Shown piece by piece: positions 11,156 to 22,668 of a stretch of DNA of 64,000 nt. The stretch lies in assembly GCA_020740775.1 (NCBI GenBank), contig JAHEWK010000004.1:248001-312000 (forward strand). The letters are read 5' to 3'. The notes beneath the pieces were generated by a model, which made no database searches, was not told the origin of the DNA, and saw nothing but the letters and a program-made list of their open reading frames with translations. A program made the translations under genes and the position numbers. The DNA comes from Ilyonectria destructans (taxonomy: Eukaryota > Ascomycota > Sordariomycetes > Hypocreales > Nectriaceae). How positions within the stretch are numbered: position 1 is the stretch's first letter; each line of letters opens with the position of its first letter.

Positions 11156-12319
11156 ATGTCGTCGTCAACGTCGTCGGTCTTCTTCGAGGTCAGCTGGTCC
11201 ATTCTCAGCATGATATGCATGGGCAATGTTCTTTTCGGCTGCGTTGTGTGCGGAATCACGAGCTTTAGCCTCCTCGCTCTCGTCCCCATCATCTCGTCTG
11301 CTGGAGGCGCCATCGCATGTGGCCTATGCTTCTACATCTACTACCAGGACAACCCTGTGACGAATCGAGCAGTAGCATCGGTGTTTGGGGATATATTCTG
11401 GCTGGTATGTCGATCGTCTTACCCGTGGAACCTCGTTTTGCTAATCTTGGTTGTTCGGTACCACAGTTCCAAGAAGCCGGTTTGCTCTTTTACAGTTATA
11501 TCATACTTCAGCGCGTTCTTCGAGGTATTCGCTGGCGCGTCTTCGCCAGCTTATTCTGGGTCCTCCTCCTCGGTGTCGTTGTTACGCGAGGCGCTATCGC
11601 CGTATATCGCGTCCGATCGATCCTCGACGACGACTTCGCCCTGCAAGTCGTCATCAACTATCTCCATATTAGCTACTTCAGCTTGATGGCGATTCTTGAG
11701 TGCATCAGCGCCTATTTCTTAATCGTCGTCTTTACATCCGCAAGAGACACTTCTTTCCAAGCTGCAATGAAGCTCGGCCTCTTCCGCTATCTCACACGGA
11801 GCACTGAAGTTCGGGTTGCCATCCTGGCAGTGCAGGGCATCTTGCGGGCCATCACACACTCGTTCCAAACCCCCGGCCAAAAGGCATCTAACATCGCCAG
11901 CCAGCTGGACCGCTTTTTGTACACCATCTTTTGTCTCTACCCAGTTCTTTTGTTGTGAGTCCCATCTCCTTCGCCTCTGTATCGTTGGTGATTGTTGCTA
12001 ATGTGTGTTTAGTATTGACTTACTCGCTTCGAAACTCCGCTTCACCAATTCACCAAACGGTTCATCATCCTATGGCAATGGTGGAACGGGTAGTCGAACG
12101 AAACAATTTTCGACAGCGAGAAGGGAAAACTACTCTATGGGGAGGTCCCAGCACGTAATTGAGGTGCATGGGGGGAAGTCGATGATTGACAAGAATGGGT
12201 CGCAGGAGCAGATTATCCCAGGCAATTCCTCACAAACGGGAACTTCTGAGATTGATCTTGAGGACATGGATACCAGGGGAAATGTTATTAAGAAAACGGT
12301 TGAGTTTAAAGTGGTATAG
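11156..12319 (+). CDS. multi-pass (about 7 TM) fungal membrane protein
   Basis: Three exons: 11156-11404, 11467-11954 and 12013-12319 (347 residues). Intron 1 runs GTATGT to CCACAG with a GCTAATC branch site; intron 2 GTGAGT to TTTAG with GCTAATG. Hydrophobic segments are at roughly residues 8-28, 32-52, 76-95, 112-130, 150-170, 185-205 and 225-240, followed by a hydrophilic Ser/Gly/Asn-rich tail of about 100 residues. This layout resembles fungal 7-TM rhodopsin- or receptor-like and PTH11-like proteins, but no Lys retinal site or CFEM domain is visible. Role unknown; plasma membrane location is inferred. The stop codon is followed by AT-rich sequence (about 12340-12395) that probably includes the polyadenylation region. 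Confidence 0.8.
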
Positions 12320-12479
12320 AGAGACGATGTGTGTGCTTAGTAACTTAAATCACGAGTAATAAATAATAATATTAAAATATAATAGATAATAGACAAGTTC
12401 GGTTACAACCGCACCGTCAATGTCGACTGGTCCGTGGCCTTGTTCGTTGCCGAAGCAAGGACCTTTGGGCTAGAGTAGT

Positions 12480-12830
12480 TCACAGCTCCATTGATGAGCA
12501 GACCCTTGACGACAGCGACGCAGGTGTGCTGCTTCTGTATTCTTGCAGTGCTTCTCTGAGGAGAGCTCTATAGTAACAAGATTCACTCTTCAGGTCAGGC
12601 TCATTCTTCCTTCTAGGGCATTTGTATATCATGTGCTTTTTTGACCAAACGCGGTGAGGTTGGGATACTTGAAATGGGGGAGATTCCACAAATAGTGCAT
12701 CGAGAATATCGTATCGGCGAAAAATGGTAAGTCGAAGCTGGCTCACGAAATCCACTTTTTCATTGTGGTTTGCAACGTGTGTAAGCAAGCGGGGCAAAGA
12801 GCACGAAATATGAAAAGATACAATGCCATC
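12480..12830 (-). other. possible orphan coding fragment
   Basis: An open minus-strand frame of about 105 codons looks coding in composition (LLTHVANHNEKVDFVSQ, then HRVWSKKHMIYKCPRRK) and ends at a TGA near 12480, but has no ATG start. An in-frame TGA lies just upstream. It could be the last exon of a truncated gene. No family recognised. Confidence 0.25.
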
Positions 12831-14929
12831 TCATGAGATGGGAGTAAGAAGACTGCCTTGAGGAAACTGAAGGAACAAGAGCTGAGATAGAAGGTCCAGA
12901 TGCCAACATTCTGTCTCTTGAAGCACAGCATATAACCTACTGCTCTAGAAATTATCCAGTTGCACAATCAGATACCCTTTAGTTTTCCTTTCGGTTTCCA
13001 TTCTTTCGCTCATACGAGCTTTCTCCCGGAAATGACATTTTAAGCATCCTTCATATCAGCAGTCAACCTTGGACTAAATAAAAACTCTACGTTGTGTTCA
13101 ATGGCGAAAAATAACCCCAAAGTCCGATACATTCTGGTGAATGCCGTAAAGAATCTCTCGTTCAGCAAGATCCAATTTGGAATGGATTTATAAGGTGGCC
13201 TCAATAACCCTGTTTGAATCACTAATGATGCTGGTTATCAATCGAGCATCCTTGCACACAGCTTATAGTGCCGTAATCACGAACACACTCACATGGTAGT
13301 CGAGGACGTTTGTAGATCTTTAGAATACAGAGTCTTCCCATCAGTAATGAGTTATAACCCTAATTTTCAGAATGTTTCTATCATCAATCAATAAGCTTGC
13401 TTGTGAATCCCGCCGTTTATTGTATTCTGTATAGGCCTATTCGCACCTTCATGGCCAGATCGCAGCAGCATCGGATACTCAGTTATCCCATCCCAATCTC
13501 CCCTCCGCGAACAGGAACCCTCTCTTCCTTCGTCCCTCATTGGGTGGGATCTCTTGAACAAGATCTCAGCCTATCGTGTCTTCGTGGCATGCGATTCCAT
13601 ACTCAGGCTGTAAAAACTGCACTTTCGTAAATCAACATTACGCACAGCCTCAATGTGGCGCGTGTGGCTGGCACAGGACGGGGCCAGCTGGTCGGCCGAC
13701 GTTTTCTCCGGCGTCAATTATGAGATGATCCGCCTCGAATCACTAGTAATTCGCAACCACGCGGTGATCCCGCCCAATTGTTGTAAACTAGGATATTGGA
13801 TGTTCCCTAGGTGTAAGCTGGCTTTATAGCTAGGGTCAAGAAATAAGGAAGAAAGAGAGGGCCTGCGTATTGCTTACAAACAGTAATTTTTCTGTTCCTC
13901 TAATAATTTACAGCCGTAGCCATTATCGAGACCCTGATTACCCCACCAAATAAAAAGAGATGCCCCTAGCACTAATACATGGGAATTCTTAACATGTCGA
14001 TCTTCTGCACCATGGACTATACTACTCTCTTCAGACATTAAAAACAGCTAGGACTAGGCTGCAGTATCTACCAACTGCCGCAGACAGTAATCTACATGCT
14101 CGACGTAACGGCCTGATCCGTGCTAGGACCTGAATCCCAAGTATCCCGCTTACCCTATACTGACCCCCACAGAATGAACGCAATCCTCACACCTATCAGA
14201 GCTACCCCAACAGGCGGCCACACATTGGGGGCCTAGAGACCGGAGAAGGATGAGGGGGAGAGAGAAGTCCCAAGCCGGAACCGTAGTGGGAGCCGCAATG
14301 GCAGCCACTGAGATAGCACGTGGGCCAGGTCAAAGTTGCGGACTTTTCGGTCAAACAACGGACATGCGGCCTTTGAGCAATTTGGAAGCCGCCGAGCTCG
14401 CAGGTTGTCGCGGTGTATCGACAGTTGTACCACTCATTGTTCATTGTGTTCCCTGACTTAGACTGTAAACTTGGTTGCCATGGGGGAAGATGCAAAATGC
14501 GGGCGGAAAATGGTGGGGTCGCGTATCGCACACTGTCCAAGACGAGATGCACTATCCCAGATCCCCTCTGGCATTTCTCATGAATTTTACTAATTTTTAA
14601 GCTTAAAATCTTGATAAGCTTAACTCCCTTGCATTTATTAGTGGGATTTCTTGTTTCTCAAAACGTAACAGTTTCAGTAATCTCTGGAACGGCTCGTCGT
14701 GCAGCTATGGGAGCGGCGAGAAGGCGTGGTGCGTGTCGTATATATACGCCAAGACTTCTGGCCAAGGCATGTGCGAAGAAGAGCCTTCTGGATGGCGGAA
14801 AAACAGGCTGCTTTTCCGACCTGGCTGGTGACTGAGACGTATAATGGCAAGAAAACTCCAATAACATCCGGCCAAGCCCCGGCCGGCGGTTGCTTAATTA
14901 AACCCACTAATTAGACTCCAACCCCAAGT

Positions 14930-15680
14930 CTGGGGAGGATTGGGGTGCTGGAGACGGAATATAATGTTCCATCAATCACACCGGCTTTCTGTTCCCCCAC
15001 AGCTCCGTTACACAGTGTCCCGTCTTACATGGCACTGCCGGGGGACCATGTCGCCATGTCGAGGCTTGTCACTAGTCTCCCCGAGCCGAGCTGCGAGACG
15101 CGTCTCCCGAATTCCGAGACGTTGCTGAGGCGTTAGACAAGCCGGCATTTCGACTCTAAATTGGCTCGAAAGAGAAGTGGTCCCACATGAGAACGGCTCT
15201 TCCATGCCTCTTGGGCTCTTACACGGGGATCCAAACTAGACTCCAACCCCCAACCCCCACAGTTAACCTTCCCCAGATAACCCCCACATCAGGCTAAAGG
15301 TGGAGGCTGGAGCCCAGAGAGGCAAGACATGATGGCTTCCCCGGTGTGATCCCAGCGTGTTTTCCCCGGGCCCGCCTATTAGGTCGAGGAGCTAAATGCG
15401 GCATCCGAGCGAGCGAAGTTCCGGCTGTTTGCGATGGACCCCCTCTAAACTAGAGGCTGCATGATACTGGCTCAATCGTCGGCTCAATCGACAATAACAC
15501 GATCGGCATGTACCCGTACAGTGTCTGCCCCGAGCTCTGGACATGCCCTGGCTATCCCTGCCCAAAAGTTTTCCGCTTCGCACCGCCTCGCTCAATGCCA
15601 ATGGAAAATCAGCAGACCTGGGGTACGACTGGGGGACTGGGGATGTTTGGACCACCCTCACTCTGGGGTTGATCCCCCAG
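14930..15680. promoter_or_regulatory. cluster of CreA/Mig1-like sites
   Basis: Matches to the CreA consensus SYGGRG on either strand: CTGGGG at about 14930, 15618, 15637 and 15663, and CCCCAC/CCCCAG at 15255, 15271, 15282 and 15675. Closely spaced pairs are what CreA repression usually needs. The cluster lies 280-1030 bases before the transporter start codon, so glucose repression of that gene is a reasonable inference. Hexamers arise by chance in GC-rich DNA, which limits confidence. Confidence 0.4.
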
Positions 15681-15956
15681 ATCGGATGGTCGAATGGTGC
15701 ACCGGCTCCTTGTTCGTTCGCAGGGCTTCCCCTCATCTGACGCGGTGAGGCATCCGAGAGTGCAACCGTCCTTATCAAGGTCGCATGGTCGCACCCATCT
15801 CGGTCCTGGCCCTCCTCTCTCTCCCTCATCTCATCTCTACGCCATCTTGGAACAGTGCCTGCGCTCTTGAAGAGACACCCAGATCTCAGAGTCCAAGCTG
15901 AAACTCCCTGTACCCCGTGTCGTTTCACTGAGCTCAACGGCTCCAAGTCGCCCATC

Positions 15957-18131
15957 ATGCTCGAGAAGATCCTCCGGGCCGTCATTCGCAATGAGGCCAT
16001 GAAACAGGACCCTGCCGAGGTCTACGGCTGGCGCGTCTTCGCACTCGTCTTTTCCGCCTGCTTCGGCGGCATGCTTTTCGGCTGGGAGACTGGCGCCATT
16101 GGCGGTATCCTCTCTATGGCGCCTGCGCAGGAGAGATTTGGCTACGCCGACCTCTCAGATGGCCAGAAGACCACCCAGAGCCAGAACATCGTTTCAACCC
16201 TCCAGGCCGGTTGCTTCGTCGCCTGCTTCCTCACCTACTACTTCGCCGACAAGTTCGGCCGCCGTCTGTCGCTCATTGGCACTGGCGCTCTTGCGCTGAT
16301 CGGCGTCGTCTTCCAGGCGGCCTCTGCTGCACATGGAAATCTCGCCGTCATGTACGTCGGTCGGTTCTTGGCTGGTCTCGGTGTTGGTGCTGCTTCCACC
16401 TTGACTCCTCTCTACGTGTCTGAGTGCGCCCCGCGTGCCATTCGTGGTGGTTTGACTGGTTCGTCTTATTTCTATCCGTGGTTCAATTCACAGAATACTG
16501 ACAGCGCGTCCAGCTTTCTACCAGCTCTTCATCGTGTTCGGCATTATGATTGCGTTCTGGTGTGTAATACCCTGCCACACATGGCCTCAGTTGAAGAAAG
16601 CCTTCACTAATATTTGACTTCAGGATCAACTACGGCTGCTCGTTGCACATCACGGGCTCGGCTGTGTACATCATTCCTCTCACCCTCCAGGGTCTCCCCG
16701 CCGTGTAAGCGATCTTGACTGGCCTAACAAAGCGACTTGTACTAATAATGGCTTAGGTTCCTGATCCTGGGCATGTCTGTTTCTCCCGAGAGGTACAGTT
16801 CGACCACGATATTCTGCAACATCTGTTCCCGCTGACAAGATAATTAGCCCTCGATGGTGCGCTAGACAGGATGATTGGGAGAAGGCCACGGCCATCTTGG
16901 TCCGACTTCGAGGGTAGGCTGCCCGGATCCGAGTCGACGCGATATATATACTGACTTAGTCTCAGACTTCCCGCGGAGTCAGAGTACGTCTCGACTGAGG
17001 TCCAGGAGATGGCCGACCAACTGGAGGCCGAGCGTCGTCTTGTCGGTGACGCCACCAACCTCACTCTCCTCAAGGAGATGTTCCTCGTTCCCAGCAACCG
17101 CAAGCGAGCCCTCATCTCCATGTTCCTCATGGTCTGCCAGCAGATGACTGGTGTCAACTCTATTGTAATATACATCCGCTGCACAGAATGACGGACTCAG
17201 ATTTGCTAACACTAGGCCTTACAGAACTACTACGCTCCTCAGATCTTCCAGAGTCTCGGCCTGACTGGCACTGACTCCTCGCTGTTCGCCACTGGTGTCT
17301 ACGGTGTCGTCAAACTGGCCGCCATCGCTGTCTTCCTTGTCTTCATGGCCGATTCTCTTGGCCGACGTCGCAGTCTGTTGTGGACCAGTATCGCACAGGG
17401 TATTGTCATGTACATCATTGGCATCTACGGCCGAGTCCAGCCCCCGGTTAAGGGTGAAGGTGTACGTTGTAACCTTGGTGACATGCTTTTTGATGAGCGA
17501 GCGGGCACTAATTTGATGTGCTTCGATAGGTCTCGGCTTTTGGATATGTCGCCATCACTTGCATCTACCTCTGGGCGGCGTAAGTTACATCCCCGGCACA
17601 TTTTCACTCGTTGGAAGAAGTAGCTAAAACTGTGCCACAGTCTCTTCCAGTTCGGCTGGGGCCCTTGCTGCTGGATTCTCATCAGTGAGATTCCCACCGC
17701 ACGTCTTCGCGCCATGAACGTCGCTATTGGCGCTGCCACCCAGTGGCTCTTCAACTTTATCATCGCACGAAGTATGTTAAACAATTTGATAATACTAAAA
17801 ACATGATTGCTGACTTCTCTCCAGCTGTCCTCACTATGTCGTCGACGATGGGCAACGCTGGCTACGTAAGTGCACAGTATTCCCTGGCTTCGAGCCAAAC
17901 ATCCAGGCCCCGTATTGACCAAAATCATAGGGCATGTTCTTCATGTTTGCGACTTTCGACCTCCTCATGTTCATCTTTGTGTGGTTCTTCGTCCCGGAGA
18001 CCAAGGGTATCAGCCTGGAGAAGATGGACGACCTCTTTGGCATGACTGAAGAGGTCAAGAGGATCGACGATGAGCCGGAGACTGGACGGGCCACGAGCAT
18101 CCACGAGGATCGCGCTACTGACAAGAACTAA
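15957..18131 (+). CDS. MFS sugar (hexose-type) transporter
   Basis: Eleven exons: 15957-16458, 16514-16559, 16624-16704, 16757-16792, 16848-16913, 16966-17164, 17225-17461, 17530-17579, 17641-17771, 17825-17865, 17931-18131; 529 residues with phase kept throughout. Family signatures of the sugar porter (SP) group are present in order: [20 protein letters not shown] (TM1), DKFGRR (loop 2-3), [10 protein letters not shown] and [35 protein letters not shown] (TM7), [11 protein letters not shown] (loop 8-9) and VPETKG after TM12. It should be a 12-TM plasma membrane proton-coupled or facilitative monosaccharide transporter; [12 protein letters not shown] is typical of hexose carriers. An in-frame ATG 34 codons upstream (15855) is possible, but the chosen start fits family length. 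Eleven short exons is many for this family. Confidence 0.9.
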
Positions 18132-18623
18132 TTCGGGATTCGCTTGACAGCGTTGCTAGATCTATGAGATAAGGTTGAATTATTCTTTGGTTGCGAGATG
18201 TGTCAATATAAGGAGGCCATCCGATGCTCGGGTTTTAGTTATCCGAGCGGGAGATGGAGAGTATTTTGTACAGAAGTTGGTGCATAGCAAATTGAGTTGT
18301 GATGGCTCTCAACTCTTCCATAACTTATCATAGTCCAAATGAAGAGTGTTTGCTGCATTGAAGTCGTCGGCGAGGAAGCCAGCCTGGCTCTCATACCAGT
18401 ATAGAACCCTTCCATTCCCGGAGACTGTATTGAATCATTGTATACAATGCAAGGATCAAGTAAAGCGTGACATAAGAATTCTCCGAAGGAATAGTGGCTA
18501 TAATAGTGGATCAAGCGAGATTGTGCCTGAGTACTTGGCACTCGTCAAACTAGATACTCAAATCCATATTCTCAAACTCAGCTAATGCTCGGTATAATGG
18601 CTTACTGCATCTCCCAACAGCCA
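18132..18623. other. intergenic between convergent genes
   Basis: 3' flanks of the transporter (plus) and glucanase (minus). No further gene seen. Confidence 0.5.
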
Positions 18624-19421
18624 TTAGTCAGACTTGTACACAGCAGCATATCTCACACGCATCGAGCCATCGTAACCGCTGACGGTGTTGTCAGTTGGAA
18701 AATCAGCATACGATCCGCCAACAGCGACTTGGAGAATCATAAAGTAGGGCTGCCAGGCCAGTTGCTTCCACTGCTCCAGAGTGCCAACCATTTCCCCGGT
18801 GACGCGATAGAACTCCTTTCCGTCCAGGTACCAAATCAACTTGTCCGTCATCCAGTTCCCGCCGCGTCGGTCGACCTTGAAAGCCCAAGTGTGATACTGG
18901 CCCCCTTGGTAGTTGACGCTGCCATTGAATCTGCCATTGTGGTTCCCAGTCGCATCGCGGAAGTGCAGCGTGCCCTGGTTTCGATTGCTCATTTTGTTGG
19001 TCACCTCGAGAATGTCCCACTCGCCGCAGTCAGGCCAACCGGTGCCGTTGCGGTTGGACAGACCCTTGGTCCAGAACGAGGGCCATAGACCTTTGTACTT
19101 CTCGGGGCTGCCGGTGAAGTCGGTCACCCAGATCTCAGCCTGGAAAATCATGGCTTTGTTCGAATCACAGCTCCACGCGCCGTCGGACTCAAGACGGGCC
19201 GAGGTCCAGGAGCTGCCGGATTTCTTGGGGAGAATGTATAACTGCCCATCTCCAGAAAGATGAGCATTGGAAGAGTCTGTAGTGTACCTCTGAATCTCGC
19301 CGTTGCTGTTGCCGACGTCCGTTCTGTAGTCCCAGTTGGACGGGTTCGCAGCTTGGCCCTGGCTTCCATTGAAGTCGTCAGACCACACGAGGCGGTAGCC
19401 ATCTACTTGAGGGGGGCTCAT
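18624..19421 (-). CDS. GH16 endo-beta-1,3-glucanase-like protein (signal peptide cut off by a stop)
   Basis: Single open frame. The body from MSPPQVDGYRLVWSDDFNG is a GH16 beta-jelly-roll glucanase of 265 residues. The catalytic ExDxxE motif reads EWDILE (Glu134, Asp136, Glu139 counted from this Met), and GLWPSFW and AFKVDRRGGNW are also GH16-like. GH16 enzymes are normally secreted and cut beta-1,3(4)-glucans, but this start has no signal peptide. In the same frame, 43 codons further upstream (ATG at 19550), MNITLAITCLLFSFIANITI looks like a signal peptide and is followed at once by TGA (19490-19488). I see no GT donor that would splice the stop out. A CGA to TGA change could have disarmed secretion, leaving only an internal start. 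It may thus be a nearly intact pseudogene. Confidence 0.75.
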   Translation of the reverse strand: MSPPQVDGYRLVWSDDFNGSQGQAANPSNWDYRTDVGNSNGEIQRYTTDSSNAHLSGDGQLYILPKKSGSSWTSARLESDGAWSCDSNKAMIFQAEIWVTDFTGSPEKYKGLWPSFWTKGLSNRNGTGWPDCGEWDILEVTNKMSNRNQGTLHFRDATGNHNGRFNGSVNYQGGQYHTWAFKVDRRGGNWMTDKLIWYLDGKEFYRVTGEMVGTLEQWKQLAWQPYFMILQVAVGGSYADFPTDNTVSGYDGSMRVRYAAVYKSD

Positions 19422-19550
19422 GGTTGCTAGTTGGGCGAATATAGTTGTTGGGTCTCTGAGGATGTTTTTGCTTGGAGAGAACACGGTTCAAATTGTGATG
19501 TTGGCTATGAAGCTGAAAAGTAGACAAGTGATTGCCAAAGTAATATTCAT

Positions 19551-20500
19551 ATTTATATTCAGATATTGCCTCTCGCCCTACAAAACACCTTTCGACCAGT
19601 GGAATCATCTGATAATCTAAGCGTATCGTTGATTCCATCATAGGCTAGCCAGCCTTGGCAGGCTGAGTCACCGCGATTGCTGACCGCATTGCATACTCTA
19701 GTTTCTGCTGTTCATTGGCCGTCGCCGAGTTTCAGTAAGCGGCAACCAGAAGATGTGATATGGAAATGTCAAGTAGAAGGCCCGAATGCACTCTTTTATA
19801 TTAGCTTCATGAATTGCGCCGCCGCTGTAATCGGCTACACGGCACTTTTCCCCACAATAGTGGTGGACATGTTGGCATGATCTCGTAACTGGGGTCACGA
19901 TGTGTCAGATTCATGCGTAAAGTCAATCTCGGGAGTTGAGGCCCTGCTAGTATCACGGCCATACACTTACAAACAAGTGTCCGGCTGTCATCAAACACGA
20001 GGTTGGCGTAGAGACTAACCCTTGATGGATTGACTATCATGGCAGTGGAACAAGGTCAGCCTCGTATTGTCGTAAATCAAGGTTTTGGTGATATCTTGAA
20101 TGTCTGACGACCCGGTTGCAGGCGACTATGGCGGTCTGGTGAAGGAATGGTGCTGATGTGACCATCGTTGTGAAGAACGGAGCACACTAGACCGAATGGT
20201 CATTTTCAGAGGCACCTGAATACTTGGAATCATTTTATTGAGTGTGTGACTGCGTGCTTCTTTGGTCCTGCGTTTCATTGCCACCGTGGCAAAAACCTTT
20301 GTATTCATGAGTTTAGACTGCCAACGCAGAAATACGAATGTGCTACCTGCAGTAAGCCGACTCATTTAGAGTAGTCAGACGAGGGGCAATAACAAGTGGC
20401 GGCCCTTGAGAAGTTGAGAACAAAACGTGGTTTTCCGCTATTTTTCTGTCTAGCTTCTCTGGTACACTCTCTAGGAGTTATTGCATGAGTAGTCTAATCA
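19551..20500. other. intergenic, nothing recognised
   Basis: No protein family, RNA gene or repeat was recognised in this 950-base stretch. Confidence 0.4.
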
Positions 20501-21904
20501 CTACGTAGAAGCTGCAGTATTGTTGACAAAGAGTGTATACGAGCCCTGCTCGACATTGTCCAAGCTGCCAGTGAAAGCAGTAACGTAGCTGTCAGCGTTG
20601 AGAACCCAGGTACTAGTAGAGTCGATGGTAACGGAAAGGTCAGTTGCTGTGGTGCCGTCAGGGTTCATGGCACCGGTGAGAGCCGAGCTGTCGGCAATGT
20701 TGACATTCAAGGTAGAGATGGAGTCGGCGTAGATGTCGCCTGTGACGGTCTGACTAGAGAGCTTCAGGGTGGCATTGCCGCCGTTAGAGCCGACACTTCC
20801 CCAGCCGTTAGACGCGTCGTTGCCAGAGACGTTGAACAGATAGTTGCTATCGCCGTCCAAGGTCAGTTCAGCGCCGCTGAGAGTGACAATGGCGTCGGTA
20901 TTGGTAACGTAAAACATGCAGCCGCTCAGCGATACCATGGAGCCACCCGTCATGGTGAACTCGGAAGTTCCGTCCTCGGCATCGCCAGACATGCTCTGGT
21001 ACAGCATCACGTTGTGCAGTTGCTGAGTGCCCGACACGCCCATGTTTCCCGAAACAGTGCAGTTGGTGATGGTCAGCTCGTTGAGACCCTCGATGACGAG
21101 CGCCTCGGACCCGGCGGCAGTGAGAATGGCATTTTTCACGGTAATGTTGGCCGTAGAGTACACAGCCGGCGCGCCTTGGGCTCCTGAAGTGCGGTATTCG
21201 CCTCCATCGACAACCATGAAGCCGCCGCCGCGGTCGCTGCGGATGGCGGCCTTGTTATTCGCGTCGATGATCAGGTTGGAGGCGTACATGGTGCCACCGC
21301 CAGCCGCTTCAATGCCACCCGAGTTGCCGCCTGTGACGTTGATTCTCGTACCGGAGATGTAGATGGTCGATTCTCCATAGGCAAAGACGCCGTCGGATCC
21401 CTGGCCAGTGTCCTCGACTGAGCCGCCAGTGATGTTCAAGACGGCCTGATCTATAGCCAGAATGCCCGCATTCAAACCGTAGAAGCTGCTGTCATCATCC
21501 GAGGATGTATTCCCCGACTTGGTCACCGTGACGTCAACGAGAGAAGCCGAGACGGTGCCGTTGGCGATGAAGACGCTGGTGTCGTTGCTCTCGCACGAGT
21601 ACGAGCCGCCATCGACGGCTTGGCCATCAGTGAGCACGTAGAGGCCAGTACCGCTATTGACAGTGCTGCTGCCGCCTCCTCCAGGGGGCGAACCGCTGGG
21701 GCCACCGCTGGGAGCGCTCCCAGTTGACACTCCGCTACCGCCCTGCGCCGAGTTTCCAGTGGGGGTACCGCTAACGTCCAGCGCTGTAGAGATGGTGCGA
21801 GTACCGCAGGCGCCTGAGACAGTGGTCGACTGGCAGTTGCCTAGGGACAAGAAAAGGGTCGTGGCAGCGCCCAATGCCACTCCAGCTTTGGCGATTGCAT
21901 GCAT
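20501..21904 (-). CDS. secreted beta-helix repeat protein, bacterial-looking
   Basis: Intronless, 467 residues. A signal peptide (AGVALGAATTLFLSLGNC, residues 7-24) precedes a Ser/Gly/Pro-rich linker (about 45-85) and a long body of short beta-strand repeats with patterns such as ITGGSVEDTG, INVTGGNSGGIEAAGGG and TMTGGSMVSLSGCMFYVTN. Asn, Gly, Thr and Ser dominate, as in right-handed parallel beta-helices. The C-terminal half (NGWGSVGSNGGNATL, GDIYADSISTLNV, STSTWVLNADSYV) resembles repeat proteins I associate mostly with bacteria (Clostridia and relatives). Adhesion or carbohydrate binding is possible, with no catalytic residues evident. Neighbours on the same strand also encode extracellular-type proteins. 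Lack of introns and the bacterial flavour suggest horizontal transfer, to be tested by phylogeny. Confidence 0.8.
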   Translation of the reverse strand: MHAIAKAGVALGAATTLFLSLGNCQSTTVSGACGTRTISTALDVSGTPTGNSAQGGSGVSTGSAPSGGPSGSPPGGGGSSTVNSGTGLYVLTDGQAVDGGSYSCESNDTSVFIANGTVSASLVDVTVTKSGNTSSDDDSSFYGLNAGILAIDQAVLNITGGSVEDTGQGSDGVFAYGESTIYISGTRINVTGGNSGGIEAAGGGTMYASNLIIDANNKAAIRSDRGGGFMVVDGGEYRTSGAQGAPAVYSTANITVKNAILTAAGSEALVIEGLNELTITNCTVSGNMGVSGTQQLHNVMLYQSMSGDAEDGTSEFTMTGGSMVSLSGCMFYVTNTDAIVTLSGAELTLDGDSNYLFNVSGNDASNGWGSVGSNGGNATLKLSSQTVTGDIYADSISTLNVNIADSSALTGAMNPDGTTATDLSVTIDSTSTWVLNADSYVTAFTGSLDNVEQGSYTLFVNNTAAST

Positions 21905-22668
21905 TTTTCTATGTTATATAGACTGGCGGGATAGGTCTAGTGATGATGGGTTATTCTAATCGAGGATGGAATGATGAATGTCTGAAAGAGCTTGCAATGG
22001 GAAGTCAAGACGAGCTCTTTATACACTTATTGAATACAAGAAAGGAAGCCCAACGCCGCCACACATAGAGTTGCGCGATGGCCGCGTATCCCATTGTCGT
22101 GGAATGGCCTGTTGACATATGCTATTGCCCCACGACAGGGACCGCTTAGTGTCAGATATATCGCATTGAACTTTTTAACCGCCGTCATACTGGTCTCTTC
22201 TTGTCTACCATGGTACAATACCAAAACTTGCATGACTCTTCGAAACTTTTTAAAATTGAGAAGTGTATTTTAAAGGCTTCAATACGGAGGTACATGGCCA
22301 GAGGCGACGTCATTATGGCTTCTGATGAGGAATGCACAGCGTGTTGTGGGTAGACTTAAATACCCGGGTTTTGGATGGTCCTAGCTGAGTATATCGGCAG
22401 TTAAACGGACAAGATCACTATGCGTTCCGACTGGTTTCAATCATTATATCCGGGTCATTTAGATCGTCATAGTAATACTTGAATAGAACCTGTCCTGATT
22501 TCCTTCAACCATGTAAGACTACACGCCACCAAGCACCGGTCATTTAGCCAAGTCATGAATGATCAGATTGCGACATTCTACTAGCAACAATATAGTGATG
22601 CGCGGATATGTGTCCATCGAACAACCTCGTACTCGCTTCTCCCAGACCAAACATCGTCCTTGCTTCTC
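21905..22668. other. intergenic, promoter of the beta-helix gene
   Basis: The minus-strand leader of the beta-helix gene begins here; a TATA-like TATAAAGAGCTC lies about 110-120 bases upstream of its ATG (plus 22014-22025). Nothing else recognised. Confidence 0.4.

Larger units (their letters stand above)
12320..15956. other. long intergenic region upstream of sugar transporter
   Basis: Apart from the doubtful fragment at 12.5-12.8 kb, nothing coding is supported. The last 1 kb is GC-rich and dense in CCCCAC/CTGGGG hexamers (see the regulatory entry) and ends in a pyrimidine-rich leader (CCTCCTCTCTCTCCCTC, about 15809-15825). Such a long 5' region is consistent with a highly regulated transporter gene. 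Confidence 0.45.

Noticed and set aside
20000..20365. minus-strand frame rich in Lys/Arg/Ser
   Set aside because: No motif, no leader or splice support.
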